A DNA stretch of 64,000 bases from Dryocola sp051307055 (GTDB taxonomy: Bacteria; Pseudomonadota; Gammaproteobacteria; Enterobacterales; Enterobacteriaceae): assembly GCF_051307055.1 (NCBI RefSeq), contig NZ_CP149994.1, positions 496,001 to 560,000 of the forward strand. The letters run 5' to 3'. Positions within the stretch are counted from its first letter, which is position 1; each line of letters opens with the position of its first letter. Below, piece after piece: positions 1 through 8,545 of this stretch. The translations under genes were made by a program, and so were the position numbers. A model generated the notes under the pieces. That model had not been told where the DNA came from, made no database searches, and saw only the letters and a program-made list of their open reading frames with translations.

Positions 1-2
1 AT

Positions 3-137
3 GGGCAAACACTTGGGTTCCGCACTTTGATGGGATTGGGGTACAGCAACTCAAGGGATTCGTTATTGACTAACGAAGGTATGGCAGAGCATCTATGGGA
101 TATGTTTTTTAGTCCTATTCAGCAACGTAATCGCTAA
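3..137 (+). CDS. 3' end of an unidentified gene (partial)
   Basis: A reading frame is open from the window edge to a TAA at 135-137 and ends in ...SPIQQRNR. A strong hairpin follows six bases later, as expected behind a real gene end. The 44 visible residues match no family I recognise. A second frame is open to base 73, so a frameshift or a decayed gene is equally possible. The start lies outside the window. Confidence 0.3.
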   Translation, partial: GQTLGFRTLMGLGYSNSRDSLLTNEGMAEHLWDMFFSPIQQRNR

Positions 138-142
138 ATGTA

Positions 143-169
143 ATCCGTATCAGTTCTGCTGATACGGAT
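143..169 (+). terminator. hairpin, terminator-like
   Basis: Perfect 11-bp arms ATCCGTATCAG (143-153) and CTGATACGGAT (159-169) with a 5-base loop, just after the stop codon at 137. There is no clear T-run behind it, so it may act as an mRNA 3' stabiliser rather than an intrinsic terminator. Confidence 0.5.
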
Positions 170-323
170 CATCCTTCTGAGCAGTTAGGTAATGCCCAGT
201 CTGAGGTAATAGTTGATTTTGAATATCCTTCGAAGGATTGATGATGACGTACTCCGCTGAGGATATCAGTACTGAATGAAGAACAGTATTGAATATGATA
301 AGAATTATAAGGCTGAGTTTAAT

Positions 324-530
324 TCATGGTCTGGATTCGTAAATTCTGTTATATAACCATTCTTCCACATCACTTTTTAACCATCTTGATGAACGCCCAA
401 GTTTAATTGGCTTCGGGAATAAATCATCCTGTATTAGCTTATAGAACCATTTATCGCTAAGGCCAGTAAGTTGGGTAATGAATTTCATGTCAATAAACTG
501 ATCGTCCAGTAAAGCAGGTTTAGTTAGCAT
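324..530 (-). CDS. alpA: AlpA-family prophage regulator
   Basis: A 68-aa protein, the usual AlpA length (about 70 aa). It has an excisionase-like winged helix-turn-helix: LTGLSDKWFYKLIQDDLFPKPIKLG followed by SSRWLKSDVEEWL is the family signature, here broken in two for reading. In CP4-57, AlpA activates the excision function of the element, so this supports a CP4-57-type island. It is transcribed leftward, in the same direction as the inovirus Gp2-like gene at 633-1220 and about 100 bases from it. No integrase is seen nearby; it may lie left of the window. Confidence 0.85.
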   Translation of the reverse strand: MLTKPALLDDQFIDMKFITQLTGLSDKWFYKLIQDDLFPKPIKLGRSSRWLKSDVEEWLYNRIYESRP

Positions 531-632
531 GTCGATGTGTCCCGGTAATATCTGTTAACCGGAGCGGATGTTAGTAATTATTACTACTCGCTCCTCCACA
601 TCAACTGTTGGCTCTGTAAAAAATAAACCACG

Positions 633-1220
633 CTAAAGACTATCGCTATTTCTGGGTCTGCCTAACCCACTTGGCGGAGGAACCTCATTACTTCCCCAGA
701 TATACATCCCATTTTTTTGTTCCTCTTTAGCAAGATAGCTGATGATGTATCTTAATTCATTAATGCTCTTGATATCCGAATGGTTAATTTTCCGGTTAAT
801 ATCAGCCTGATAATTTTTCTTGTAATTACTCCAGTTATAATAACCCTCTGCATTTGTTATATCTCTCCAGAACTCACTAACTCTCTGTACCAGCGAAAAT
901 GGTTTTTGTGTATGATGACCATCGAGATAGAATATAACGTGTGCATGAAAGCCATGATCTGGTGTACGTTCAATGACCCAGAAGTAACCAGTTACGAACG
1001 AACAGGCTTCTGTTTTGGTCATTAATTTCCGCACGTCTGACTCAATTGTTCTGTAAGTGCTCTGACGAAAACTGGAAGTCGACTTTATATAGAATAAATC
1101 AATCCTTAAACCCATTACCCTTGAGTATCGGTGTAGCATATCATTCAGATGACTGTTAATGAGAGAGTATAAAAACCAGTTAATATCATAACGGGTATTA
1201 CTGGGGTAGGGGAAATGCAT
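633..1220 (-). CDS. inovirus Gp2-like protein (YfjJ/YagK family)
   Basis: A 195-aa protein. The middle carries a tyrosine- and histidine-rich stretch (FWVIERTPDHGFHAHVIFYLDG) that is typical of the inovirus Gp2 / YagK / YfjJ family found in CP4-type islands. The HxHxxx pattern resembles the HUH metal site of rolling-circle initiators; a replication or nicking role is inferred, not shown. Many ATT/TTA codons and a lower GC content than the backbone fit horizontal transfer. It is read leftward with alpA, and a 600-base AT-rich gap lies upstream. Confidence 0.75.
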   Translation of the reverse strand: MHFPYPSNTRYDINWFLYSLINSHLNDMLHRYSRVMGLRIDLFYIKSTSSFRQSTYRTIESDVRKLMTKTEACSFVTGYFWVIERTPDHGFHAHVIFYLDGHHTQKPFSLVQRVSEFWRDITNAEGYYNWSNYKKNYQADINRKINHSDIKSINELRYIISYLAKEEQKNGMYIWGSNEVPPPSGLGRPRNSDSL

Positions 1221-1816
1221 GGCTCAATCCTCGCTGTTTATGCTCAGAGGATTTGTGTTGTATGTAAATTATCACCCTTTTACAAGTTTGAATATATGCA
1301 GTGGTGAGAGTGAGGCATAAGATTATGGAACAGAGTAAAGATGCAGTATATTTAAGATGACGTCATTATTAATTATACTAATTAACCCAAATTAATAGCC
1401 CACATTAATCAACACCTGTTTAACTCTCATTTTCATTAACATGTCTGAGTGAAGTCGCTGTGCGACACGCAACTGCCCCCGGCAAGTCTCTGCCCGTTTC
1501 ATCACCTTCCGGATACATCATCACTTGCGATACGACAGTGTCACTTATCAGGGCAAATGAAGGGTTCTTCCTGTAAAAAATCGCCATTTCTGTAATCAGG
1601 ATAGTTTACTGACATTGTGTAAACTTGTCATACTCTTCAGACCACCTAAATAACCCCATTAAAACGCACTTATGCTGTAAAAAACAGCCTGATTATCATT
1701 ACTAAATAATTATGCTTTTAAAGCATTTTTATTACTGATAAATTATGTTTTTCATGGTTGATTGACGGGTGATTTTGATACATCAGGATGCACGATAAAC
1801 GTGACAGGGGAACGGT
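1221..1816. other. AT-rich divergent intergenic region
   Basis: No credible gene. It separates the leftward Gp2-like gene from the rightward 395-aa gene, so it must hold both promoters. Visible structure: a cluster of ATTAAT/TTAATT words at about 1365-1410, a GTCGC-tgt-GCGAC hairpin near 1453, a GCTGT-A5-ACAGC hairpin at about 1673-1687, and a palindrome ATGCTTTTAAAGCAT (1712-1726) followed by five T. The last looks like a small intrinsic terminator, which would imply a short transcript ending there. Confidence 0.5.
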
Positions 1817-3004
1817 ATGGCATTGATGGACTACAGGCGTTTGAGGAGGTACAACCAGTACCTGGGATACCTGGCTGTTAGGTATGGGATAAGGATTGAC
1901 ACCAATGCAACAAAAAGTTACCACTCTGCTGCTCAGTATGCTGATGAAATTAACACAGCTTTAAACTCTCTCTGTAAAAATCTTAAAGAGCGAAAAAAAA
2001 TAATCAGAGAGATGAAAAAGCATGCTGCTATCAATATCGTTCCTGATAAGTATTTTGACTGGATGAAATCAAGCAGACGCGCTGCATGTTATTCATACTT
2101 TTGGCTTGTCAGTAACGATATGTTACTTCCTTCCAGGTTAAATAATTCAGACATCAATTCCGCAGGAGTTTTATTGATATCAACTCCGATCATTAAAGAT
2201 GATGCACTTATAACGCAGTCAACGAGTCAATGGGAAATTGATGTTGATTCAAAAAATGATAATGCTGGCGTGGAAGATGTTAAAGGCGTTAAAAATTTGA
2301 TTGCAGACTTAAACAGAGAAAAAGCAATAAATACAATTAACGTTCAGGGTTTTACTCTTGCTAATGGCCCGTCAGTCATAAAAAGTGTAGTTTCTCACGT
2401 AGCTAACGGTATTAATTTCCAATCGCTAAGTCCATTATACGATTCTGAAGAAAGCTATATTTCTTCAAGCATGACTTTCGTTGATAATCTGGCTATGAGC
2501 GTTAATGATAAAATAGAAGTCATCGATCGCCTTTATAAGTCATGGCGTACTGAGTTTGGCAATTACCCTCAACCTTTCTCATGGATTGATCTTGATGATG
2601 AGGATAATCTCCTCTGGCTGTGGGATTATATGCAAAAGAGCTTTATTGGTTGCGATGTATCTCCTGCCACCAGAAAACAAATGAATGATTTTCTTCTGGC
2701 GACATTTGATAACTGGGCTGGCTGGAGCAAAGAACAGCACGCTTTCATCAAAAATGAATCATATAGTTTCGAACTGGATGCAGACAAAAATAAGCAACAT
2801 TTCCTGGCTCGGGCCCGAAACGCCTGGATACAAAAACGCCACAGGGATAAAAAAGCCAAAGACAGCTCAGGTATTAAACTGACAGCACAGTCTAAAAAGA
2901 AATTACTTGCGTTGCAGGATGCGACAGGCATTGAACCAAATGCCTTACTTAAAGCATATATTGATGATGCTTATAAGAAAATGAAATCTGTAAGAAACGA
3001 TTAA
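1817..3004 (+). CDS. hypothetical protein of CP4-type islands
   Basis: A 395-aa protein I do not recognise. The start ATG at 1817 has an AGGGGAA ribosome binding site. The N-terminus is basic (MALMDYRRLRRYNQYLGYL). The middle is serine- and asparagine-rich with no signal peptide or membrane segment. The C-terminal 40 residues (KLTAQSKKKLLALQDATGI, then EPNALLKAYIDDAYKKM) look like a ribbon-helix-helix or small helical DNA-binding module, which is inference. AT-rich codon use matches alpA and the Gp2-like gene rather than the yfjP module downstream. A hairpin terminator follows at 3053. Confidence 0.7.
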   Translation: MALMDYRRLRRYNQYLGYLAVRYGIRIDTNATKSYHSAAQYADEINTALNSLCKNLKERKKIIREMKKHAAINIVPDKYFDWMKSSRRAACYSYFWLVSNDMLLPSRLNNSDINSAGVLLISTPIIKDDALITQSTSQWEIDVDSKNDNAGVEDVKGVKNLIADLNREKAINTINVQGFTLANGPSVIKSVVSHVANGINFQSLSPLYDSEESYISSSMTFVDNLAMSVNDKIEVIDRLYKSWRTEFGNYPQPFSWIDLDDEDNLLWLWDYMQKSFIGCDVSPATRKQMNDFLLATFDNWAGWSKEQHAFIKNESYSFELDADKNKQHFLARARNAWIQKRHRDKKAKDSSGIKLTAQSKKKLLALQDATGIEPNALLKAYIDDAYKKMKSVRND

Positions 3005-3052
3005 TCAAAAAATATTCAGATATATATCATCCTCGTGAACAGCCCTGATGTG

Positions 3053-3088
3053 ACGGCAGAACTTTCGGGTACTGCCGTTTTCATTTTA
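3053..3088 (+). terminator. intrinsic terminator
   Basis: Arms ACGGCAG (3053-3059) and CTGCCGT (3072-3078) with a 12-base loop, then TTTTCATTTT. It lies between the 395-aa gene and yfjP and ends about 20 bases before the chosen yfjP start. Confidence 0.65.
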
Positions 3089-3107
3089 ATTCTTCAGAGG
3101 AATGACG

Positions 3108-3971
3108 ATGCACGAAAAAGAAGTTCTGCAGACCTTTATACAACCGCTTTCCGGCCTGCCCCAGTGGGTATCTGAACGCATTCTGCTGCAGATAAATCAG
3201 TTAACCCACTACGAGCCTGTAATAGGCATTATGGGGAAAACCGGCGCGGGTAAGAGCAGCCTTTGTAATACGTTGTTTGCCGGGGAAGTATCACCCGTCA
3301 GCGATGTGGCCGCCTGCACCCGTGAACCACTGCGCTTTCGTCTGCAGGTCGGTGAGCGAGTTATGACCATCGTTGACCTGCCTGGCGTGGGGGAAAGTAG
3401 TGCCCGCGATACCGGGTATGCTGCACTGTACCGTGAACAGCTTCCCCGGCTCGACCTGGTGCTGTGGCTGATTAAGGCCGATGACCGGGCACTGGCGGTG
3501 GATGAGCATTTTTATCATCAGGTAATTGGTGAGGCTTACCGGCATAAGGTGCTGTTTGTTATCAGCCAGTCCGACAAGGTTGAACCCACCAGCTGTGAGG
3601 GGCAGTTGTCCACGGAGCAGAAGCAGAATATCAGCCGAAAAATCTGTCTGTTGCATGAACTGTTTCAGCCCGTGCATCCCGTGTGTGCGGTGTCGGTCCG
3701 GCTGCAGTGGGGATTGCGGATAATGGCCGAACGGATGATTCGTTGCCTGCCGCGCGAGGCCAGCAGCCCGGTAGTGGCGCAACTGCAGTCTCCCTTTCGC
3801 ACAGCGACAGTCCAGGAAAAAGCGTGTAACGATTTTGGTGAAACCGTCGGTGCGGCGCTGGATGCGGTGAGCGCTCTGCCGCTGATACCGGTCCCGGTGC
3901 GGGTAGTTATCAGGGCGGTACGCGATACAGTGGTGTCGGTTGCCCGTAGCGTCTGGAATTTCTTCTTCTGA
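3108..3971 (+). CDS. yfjP: YfjP/YeeP-type GTPase (Era-like, 50S-binding family)
   Basis: A 287-aa P-loop GTPase. The G1 motif is GKTGAGKSS near residue 45, the G3 motif is DLPG near residue 90, and SQSDK near residue 155 serves as G4. The C-terminus is hydrophobic and may touch the membrane (LPLIPVPVRVVIRAVRD then a WNFFF end). I chose the second ATG (3108): AGAGG lies 7 bases upstream, and this start gives exactly the 287 aa of E. coli YfjP. The gene opens the conserved CP4-57/CP4-44 module. The cellular role of this family is not established. Confidence 0.85.
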   Translation: MHEKEVLQTFIQPLSGLPQWVSERILLQINQLTHYEPVIGIMGKTGAGKSSLCNTLFAGEVSPVSDVAACTREPLRFRLQVGERVMTIVDLPGVGESSARDTGYAALYREQLPRLDLVLWLIKADDRALAVDEHFYHQVIGEAYRHKVLFVISQSDKVEPTSCEGQLSTEQKQNISRKICLLHELFQPVHPVCAVSVRLQWGLRIMAERMIRCLPREASSPVVAQLQSPFRTATVQEKACNDFGETVGAALDAVSALPLIPVPVRVVIRAVRDTVVSVARSVWNFFF

Positions 3972-3998
3972 GTATTTAATCCTGCCAGTTGTTTTCCG

Positions 3999-4032
3999 AG
4001 CCCTGTCGCCTGTGCGACGGGGCTTTCTTTTA
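3999..4032 (+). terminator. intrinsic terminator between yfjP and yfjQ
   Basis: Arms AGCCCTGTCGC (3999-4009) and GCGACGGGGCT (4014-4024) around a 4-base loop, with one bulge, followed by TTCTTTTATTT. It lies 30 bases before the yfjQ start. Confidence 0.7.
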
Positions 4033-4061
4033 TTTGTTTCCCCGTTATGAGGAGTCTGCTT

Positions 4062-4883
4062 ATGACCCGTCTGGCTTCGCGCTTTGGCGCTGCAAACCTT
4101 ATCCGTCGTGACCGTCCGTTAACCCGTGAAGAACTGTTTCGCGTGGTACCCAGTGTATTCAGCGAGGACAAACACGAATCCCGTAGTGAACGTTACACAT
4201 ATATTCCCACCATCTCTCTGCTGGACAGTCTGCAGCGGGAGGGCTTTCAGCCGTTCTTTGCCTGTCAGACCCGCGTGCGTGACCCCGGCCGTCGTGAACA
4301 TACGAAGCATATGCTGCGCCTGCGCCGGGAGGGGCAGATTACCGGTAAGCAGGTGCCGGAAATTATCCTGCTCAACTCGCATGACGGCACGAGCTCATAC
4401 CAGATGTTACCGGGCCTGTTCAGGGCTGTGTGTCAGAACGGTCTTGTCTGCGGTGAGTCGTTTGGCGAGGTAAGGGTGCCACACAAGGGGGACGTGGTGA
4501 GTCAGGTTATTGACGGGGCCTATGAGGTGCTGGGGATTTTTGACCGTGTGGAAGAAAAGCGGGATGCCATGCAGTCGTTGCTGTTACCGCCACCTGCGCA
4601 GCAGGCACTGGCAAAAGCCGCGCTTACGTATCGTTTTGGTGAGGACCACCAGCCGGTTACTGAATCGCAGATACTCTCCCCGCGCCGCTGGCAGGATGAG
4701 AGCAATGACCTGTGGACCACTTATCAACGTGTGCAGGAAAACCTGATTAAGGGCGGACTCAGTGGGCGTAATGCTAAAGGTGGACGGACACATACCCGTG
4801 CCGTGCGTGGCATTGACGGGGACGTGAAGCTTAACCGTGCGCTGTGGGTGATGGCAGAAACACTGCTCACGCAACTGCAGTAG
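4062..4883 (+). CDS. yfjQ: DUF932 protein YfjQ/YafZ
   Basis: A 273-aa protein with the DUF932 core: RSERYTYIPTISLLDSL, the block ILLNSHDGTSSYQMLPGLF, and CQNGLVCGESFGEVRVPH. The start at 4062 is preferred over 4047 because GAGGAG sits about 8 bases upstream and the length then equals E. coli YfjQ (273 aa). DUF932 proteins resemble phage- and plasmid-borne LF_3-type proteins of unknown activity. It follows yfjP after a terminator, the standard order in these islands. Confidence 0.85.
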   Translation: MTRLASRFGAANLIRRDRPLTREELFRVVPSVFSEDKHESRSERYTYIPTISLLDSLQREGFQPFFACQTRVRDPGRREHTKHMLRLRREGQITGKQVPEIILLNSHDGTSSYQMLPGLFRAVCQNGLVCGESFGEVRVPHKGDVVSQVIDGAYEVLGIFDRVEEKRDAMQSLLLPPPAQQALAKAALTYRFGEDHQPVTESQILSPRRWQDESNDLWTTYQRVQENLIKGGLSGRNAKGGRTHTRAVRGIDGDVKLNRALWVMAETLLTQLQ

Positions 4884-5099
4884 ACGTTTCATGTTGCCAC
4901 GTTGTTAATATCGGACACCACCTGTCCACATTACTAAATGTTCACGGTCCTCACTCCCCCGGGGATAGTCTGTAACCCCCGCCACAACTGACATTTGCAG
5001 AAATGAAAAATAGTTACTGCGGTGTCCATACCCTGACCGCGCCCCTCTTTAAAGTAATCACATCATTTTCAGTCAGTTAAATTTCCCGGAGAACCTCTC

Positions 5100-5801
5100 A
5101 TGACACAGGCAGAACGTCGCCATGACCGACTGGCGGTCAGGCTGTCGCTGATAATCAGCCGCCTGGTTGCCGGGGAAACGCTGAGCGTGCGTAAGCTGGC
5201 GGCAGAGTTTGGCGTATCGGTCCGCACGCTGCGGCGGGATTTTCGTGAGCGACTGATGTATCTGGACCTGGAGTATCAGTCCGGCTATTGCCGCCTGCGC
5301 ACCGCTGGCAGTGAGATGCAGATGGTGCCTGATGTGCTTATCTTTGCCCACCGCAGCGGGCTGGCCGGGCTTTTTCCGGGTCTTGACCGCCGACTGGTCA
5401 ATGCGTTGTTGATGTGTGATGAAGCACCCTGCGTTATACCACCAGCCAGTCCGGCCTCTTCGCCATCAGAGCAGTTGTCATTCTGGCGACTGGTTAAGGC
5501 GATTACTGACCGCAGAAAAGTCACGCTGCTTGCTGACGGGCAGCGCTGCGAGCGACTGGCTCCGTGCCGGTTACTCATCCACCAGCAGACCTGGTATCTG
5601 ATTGCCGAGCATAACGGACATATTGCCGTGTTCACCCTGGATGAAATTCATCTGGTTCAGCCCCTGCAGGAGTCTTTCAGACGTAACGACAGTTTATGCC
5701 GTCTGGCTGAAGACCCGGTGTTCATTCAGGCCTTACCTCATTTTCGATTTATTCAGCAGTCACTGCTTGCGTTTGTTCCGGCTGATAACAGGCCGGAATA
5801 G
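5100..5801 (+). CDS. yfjR: WYL-domain transcriptional regulator YfjR
   Basis: 233 aa, the length of E. coli YfjR. Residues ~15-60 form a DeoR-type winged helix-turn-helix (LSVRKLAAEFGVSVRTLRRD). Residues ~130-190 form a WYL domain, with QTWYLIAEHNGHIAVFTLDEI carrying the WYL motif. WYL regulators are common in defence and mobile islands and are thought to sense nucleic acid or nucleotide ligands. The start has GGAG 8 bases upstream. A 216-base leader precedes it, so it probably has its own promoter. Confidence 0.8.
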   Translation: MTQAERRHDRLAVRLSLIISRLVAGETLSVRKLAAEFGVSVRTLRRDFRERLMYLDLEYQSGYCRLRTAGSEMQMVPDVLIFAHRSGLAGLFPGLDRRLVNALLMCDEAPCVIPPASPASSPSEQLSFWRLVKAITDRRKVTLLADGQRCERLAPCRLLIHQQTWYLIAEHNGHIAVFTLDEIHLVQPLQESFRRNDSLCRLAEDPVFIQALPHFRFIQQSLLAFVPADNRPE

Positions 5802-5982
5802 CGCAGCTTTTTATCCACCTTGCAGCAAAGAGGAGCCCGACGCTGTTATCGCCATTATCGTCAAAACCGGGATATCCCGCCGACTCCTTACCCTGACACT
5901 GCCCACTGATGTACCGGTGGGTATTATCCGGGGCATTTATGTATTCACAAAAACTATTCATCTGATTTCAGTAAGGAAAAAA

Positions 5983-6678
5983 ATGAAACTGATTAAATTA
6001 TTACCTCTGCTGGCAATGATTGCTGGCTCCAGCTTTGCTGCATCACCGGAGAGTACGGTCAAAGCATCAGGCTGTCTGGCAGTAAACGATATGCTTGAGA
6101 ACCTCAATTCGCGGGAGTCCTGTGTTTCAGTCGATATCACCAGAACCTTATCTGAAGGCCGTTATCTGGCGGTTGCTAATCTGAGTAACGGCAATATCTA
6201 CCCGGTCCGCATGACCCTCAGTGACGGTGTCATTACCGCACGTCCGGATACGGATGAGATTGATAAGCTCAATCAGCAGCAGGCGCAGAAACGAAGGGAA
6301 GAGCAGTTGCAGAAAAAGCTCGATTATTACAAAGCCCACCCACAGAAAGAGAGCGGGTTCGACAAAGCGAAAAAGGCACATCTGAACCTTACTCAATATC
6401 ACTCAGCCGCCTGCCGGGCCATTGGCGAAAAAGTATGGGATTCCATTCATGAAAATGTGTCATGCCAGATGATTGAAAATGCGCAGCAGGTCAGTGATAC
6501 AGAGCAAACGGGAACGGCCATTCTGAGCGGGCCAGGCGCAAGCAAATTTAAGCTCCCGGTGAAGTTCAGCGTGATTCAGGAAGATTTTATCCGTGTTGAC
6601 GCCGATATAGCACCGGCTGCGCTGGCACAACTAAAGGCACAGATAGAAGCGTATAAAGAAAAACTGAATCAGCGCTAA
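5983..6678 (+). CDS. secreted YfjS-like protein
   Basis: 231 aa, the same length as E. coli YfjS. Residues 1-20 are a signal peptide (MKLIKLLPLLAMIAGSSFAA) without a lipobox cysteine at the cut site, so it should be periplasmic rather than a lipoprotein. Residues ~85-130 are lysine- and glutamine-rich and likely helical (QQQAQKRREEQLQKKLDYY). The reading frame is open far upstream into yfjR, but the ATG at 5983 with AAGGAAA 5 bases upstream and the signal peptide fix the start. Function unknown; the assignment rests on position and size. Confidence 0.65.
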   Translation: MKLIKLLPLLAMIAGSSFAASPESTVKASGCLAVNDMLENLNSRESCVSVDITRTLSEGRYLAVANLSNGNIYPVRMTLSDGVITARPDTDEIDKLNQQQAQKRREEQLQKKLDYYKAHPQKESGFDKAKKAHLNLTQYHSAACRAIGEKVWDSIHENVSCQMIENAQQVSDTEQTGTAILSGPGASKFKLPVKFSVIQEDFIRVDADIAPAALAQLKAQIEAYKEKLNQR

Positions 6679-6699
6679 TGAACTGAAAAGGATAACAGT

Positions 6700-7173
6700 A
6701 TGAAAATTATACCCTGTTTGCCAGCCCTGCTGTCTCTGCTGGCCCCGGCTTTCACTCATGCAACGGTGACCGAACAACAGTGGGGCGAATGGTACGGCAA
6801 TACGGGCGGTATGGAGTTTGCGCTCAGCAGCGACAATCAGGCCGGAGAGAAGCTGACTATCAGTTGCAGCAACAAAAAGATGGTTGTTGCCTGGCAGCTT
6901 CCGAAGGAGGATTACCGCGCCATCTCTGATGAAGGAATGAACGAGGTGTATCTTCTGATAAACAATGAAAAATACTCGCTTGAGAATGAAACTCTGCTTC
7001 CGGGTGAGGCTGTTCCGGCTCAGGTGGCTTTTGAAGCACTGAAGCACACAGGAGCAAAAGACACACTGGCTTTCACCGCCTTTCAGTCAGGGGAATCGAA
7101 ACCGTTCAGTGCCAGTGGCTTGCACGATGCGCTGAAAGATATCACCTGGCAGGATTGTCTCGATCAACCCTGA
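6700..7173 (+). CDS. secreted YfjT-like protein
   Basis: 157 aa, close to YfjT of CP4-57 (155 aa). It has a signal peptide (MKIIPCLPALLSLLAPAFTHA) and a mature domain with two cysteines that could form a disulfide (ISCSNKKM and WQDCLDQP). It starts 21 bases after the YfjS-like gene with AAGGATAAC upstream, so the two are an operon of exported proteins. A perfect intrinsic terminator follows at 7201. No catalytic motif is seen. Confidence 0.6.
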   Translation: MKIIPCLPALLSLLAPAFTHATVTEQQWGEWYGNTGGMEFALSSDNQAGEKLTISCSNKKMVVAWQLPKEDYRAISDEGMNEVYLLINNEKYSLENETLLPGEAVPAQVAFEALKHTGAKDTLAFTAFQSGESKPFSASGLHDALKDITWQDCLDQP

Positions 7174-7200
7174 CGGCTTTTCACATAAGTCATTCGACCA

Positions 7201-7236
7201 GCCCTGTTGCACGTTTGCAACAGGGCTTTTTGCTTT
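7201..7236 (+). terminator. strong intrinsic terminator
   Basis: Perfect 10-bp arms GCCCTGTTGC and GCAACAGGGC with a 6-base loop (7201-7226), followed by TTTTTGCTTTTT. It closes the yfjS-yfjT unit and ends 15 bases before the DUF905 start. Confidence 0.85.
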
Positions 7237-7250
7237 TTGAGGTCATCATC

Positions 7251-7490
7251 ATGCCTGAATCCCCGTTACTACCGCCCGGTTCTTTCACCCGGCAGCAGGC
7301 CGAAGCCATTATCAGTCGGTATCACAATGTCACCGTCGAAGATGACCTTCACACGCATTTTCGTCTGGTTGTGCGCGACGATGATGGCGGCATGGTCTGG
7401 CGCGCATGGAACTTTGAGCCCGATGCCGGTGCAGGACTTACCCCATATATCCGGCGCTATGGCATCCGCAGGTCGTTACTCACCGACTGA
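7251..7490 (+). CDS. DUF905 protein (YkfF-like)
   Basis: 79 aa. The blocks LPPGSFTRQQAEAIISRY, HFRLVVRDDDGGMVWRAWNF and EPDAGAGLTPYIRRYGIR match the YkfF/DUF905 family of CP4-6-type islands. The start at 7251 is used because GAGGTC lies upstream and longer versions of the frame run back through the terminator. The family has no known function. It precedes the ArdB/KlcA gene, a common order in these islands. Confidence 0.75.
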   Translation: MPESPLLPPGSFTRQQAEAIISRYHNVTVEDDLHTHFRLVVRDDDGGMVWRAWNFEPDAGAGLTPYIRRYGIRRSLLTD

Positions 7491-7586
7491 CAAACCCCAT
7501 TCCCGACATCCATCTCCCGGACCATCCTTTATTACCCCACACGCCAGCCATCGCCGCTGGCACCTTTTATTGACGGAGACATTTAC

Positions 7587-8045
7587 ATGACAACAGCGAC
7601 ACAGTACGACCTTGTACCCGCTAACGAATCCGATTTCAAACTCACAGTAACGCAGGTTCCCGACGAACAGCGTCTCGATTTCTGGACGCAGCACTTTGGC
7701 TCTATCCCACAATGGATAACGCTGGAACCCCGCATTTTCGCCTGGATGGATCGCTTCTGTGATGAGTACAACGGTGGTATCTGGTCCTTTTACACGCTCA
7801 GCAATGGCGGCGCGTTTATGGCCCCTGATGCTGACAGTGACGATAAATGGCGTCTGTTCAACAGCATGAACGGCAATGATGCGGATATGAGTGCAGAAGC
7901 TGCCGGTATCGCTGTCAGCCTGATTGAATACAGCCATCACGCCTGTCGCACCGAATGCGATGCCATGACGGAGCACTATTACCGCCTGCGGGACTATGCC
8001 CTGCAGCATCCTGAAGCTCAGGCCATTCTGCGCATCATCGACTGA
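7587..8045 (+). CDS. antirestriction protein, ArdB/KlcA family (YfjX)
   Basis: 152 aa, equal to E. coli YfjX. It contains the ArdB/KlcA signature: WTQHFGSIPQWITLEPRIFA, then FCDEYNGGIWSFYTLSNGG. ArdB proteins inhibit type I restriction-modification in vivo, without the DNA-mimic acidity of ArdA. CP4-type islands carry this gene as part of their transfer and establishment kit; whether this copy is active is not shown. GGAG lies upstream of the ATG. It is followed 15 bases later by the radC-like gene. Confidence 0.85.
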   Translation: MTTATQYDLVPANESDFKLTVTQVPDEQRLDFWTQHFGSIPQWITLEPRIFAWMDRFCDEYNGGIWSFYTLSNGGAFMAPDADSDDKWRLFNSMNGNDADMSAEAAGIAVSLIEYSHHACRTECDAMTEHYYRLRDYALQHPEAQAILRIID

Positions 8046-8060
8046 ACAGAGGAACAACGG

Positions 8061-8537
8061 ATGAAACAGCTTTCCTTTTTACCCGGCGAGATGACGCCAC
8101 AGGACCGGCGTCTTATTCAGCGGGCGCTCAGGGCTCTGGAGCAACACCTGCATGAGCCCGGGATAGCCTTCACCTCCACTCATGCCGTCCGGGAGTGGTT
8201 GCGGCTGCATATGGCCGCGCTTGAGCGGGAAGAGTTTCGGGTGCTGTATCTGGACAACCAGAATCAGCTTATTGCCCATGAGACGCTCTTCACCGGCACG
8301 ATTAACCGTACCGAGGTGCATCCCCGGGAGGTGGTCAAGCGCGCCCTGTATTTCAACGCGGCGGCGGTAATACTGGCGCATAACCATCCTTCCGGTGAGA
8401 CGACGCCCAGCCAGGCTGACAAAGCCCTTACGCAGCGACTGGTTCAGGTGCTTCAGCTGGTTGATATCCGCGTCCCTGACCATCTGATTGTCGGCGGTCG
8501 GCAAATCTATTCATTCGCTGAACACGGCCTGCTGTGA
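8061..8537 (+). CDS. RadC/YeeS-like JAB domain protein (YfjY)
   Basis: 158 aa. The JAMM/MPN+ metal motif is visible as AHNHPSGETTPSQAD near residues 110-125 (HxH followed by S and D), with the upstream glutamate of RTEVHPREVV. This is the short RadC form of prophage islands, without the helix-hairpin-helix of chromosomal RadC. It is predicted to be a metal-dependent hydrolase, substrate unknown. It is tightly packed with ardB upstream and the DUF987 gene downstream. Confidence 0.85.
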   Translation: MKQLSFLPGEMTPQDRRLIQRALRALEQHLHEPGIAFTSTHAVREWLRLHMAALEREEFRVLYLDNQNQLIAHETLFTGTINRTEVHPREVVKRALYFNAAAVILAHNHPSGETTPSQADKALTQRLVQVLQLVDIRVPDHLIVGGRQIYSFAEHGLL

Positions 8538-8545
8538 GGTATTAC

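Noticed and set aside
5602..5982. N-terminal extension of the YfjS-like gene back into yfjR
   Set aside because: The extension overlaps yfjR, has no start signal, and would bury a clear signal peptide that begins at 5983.
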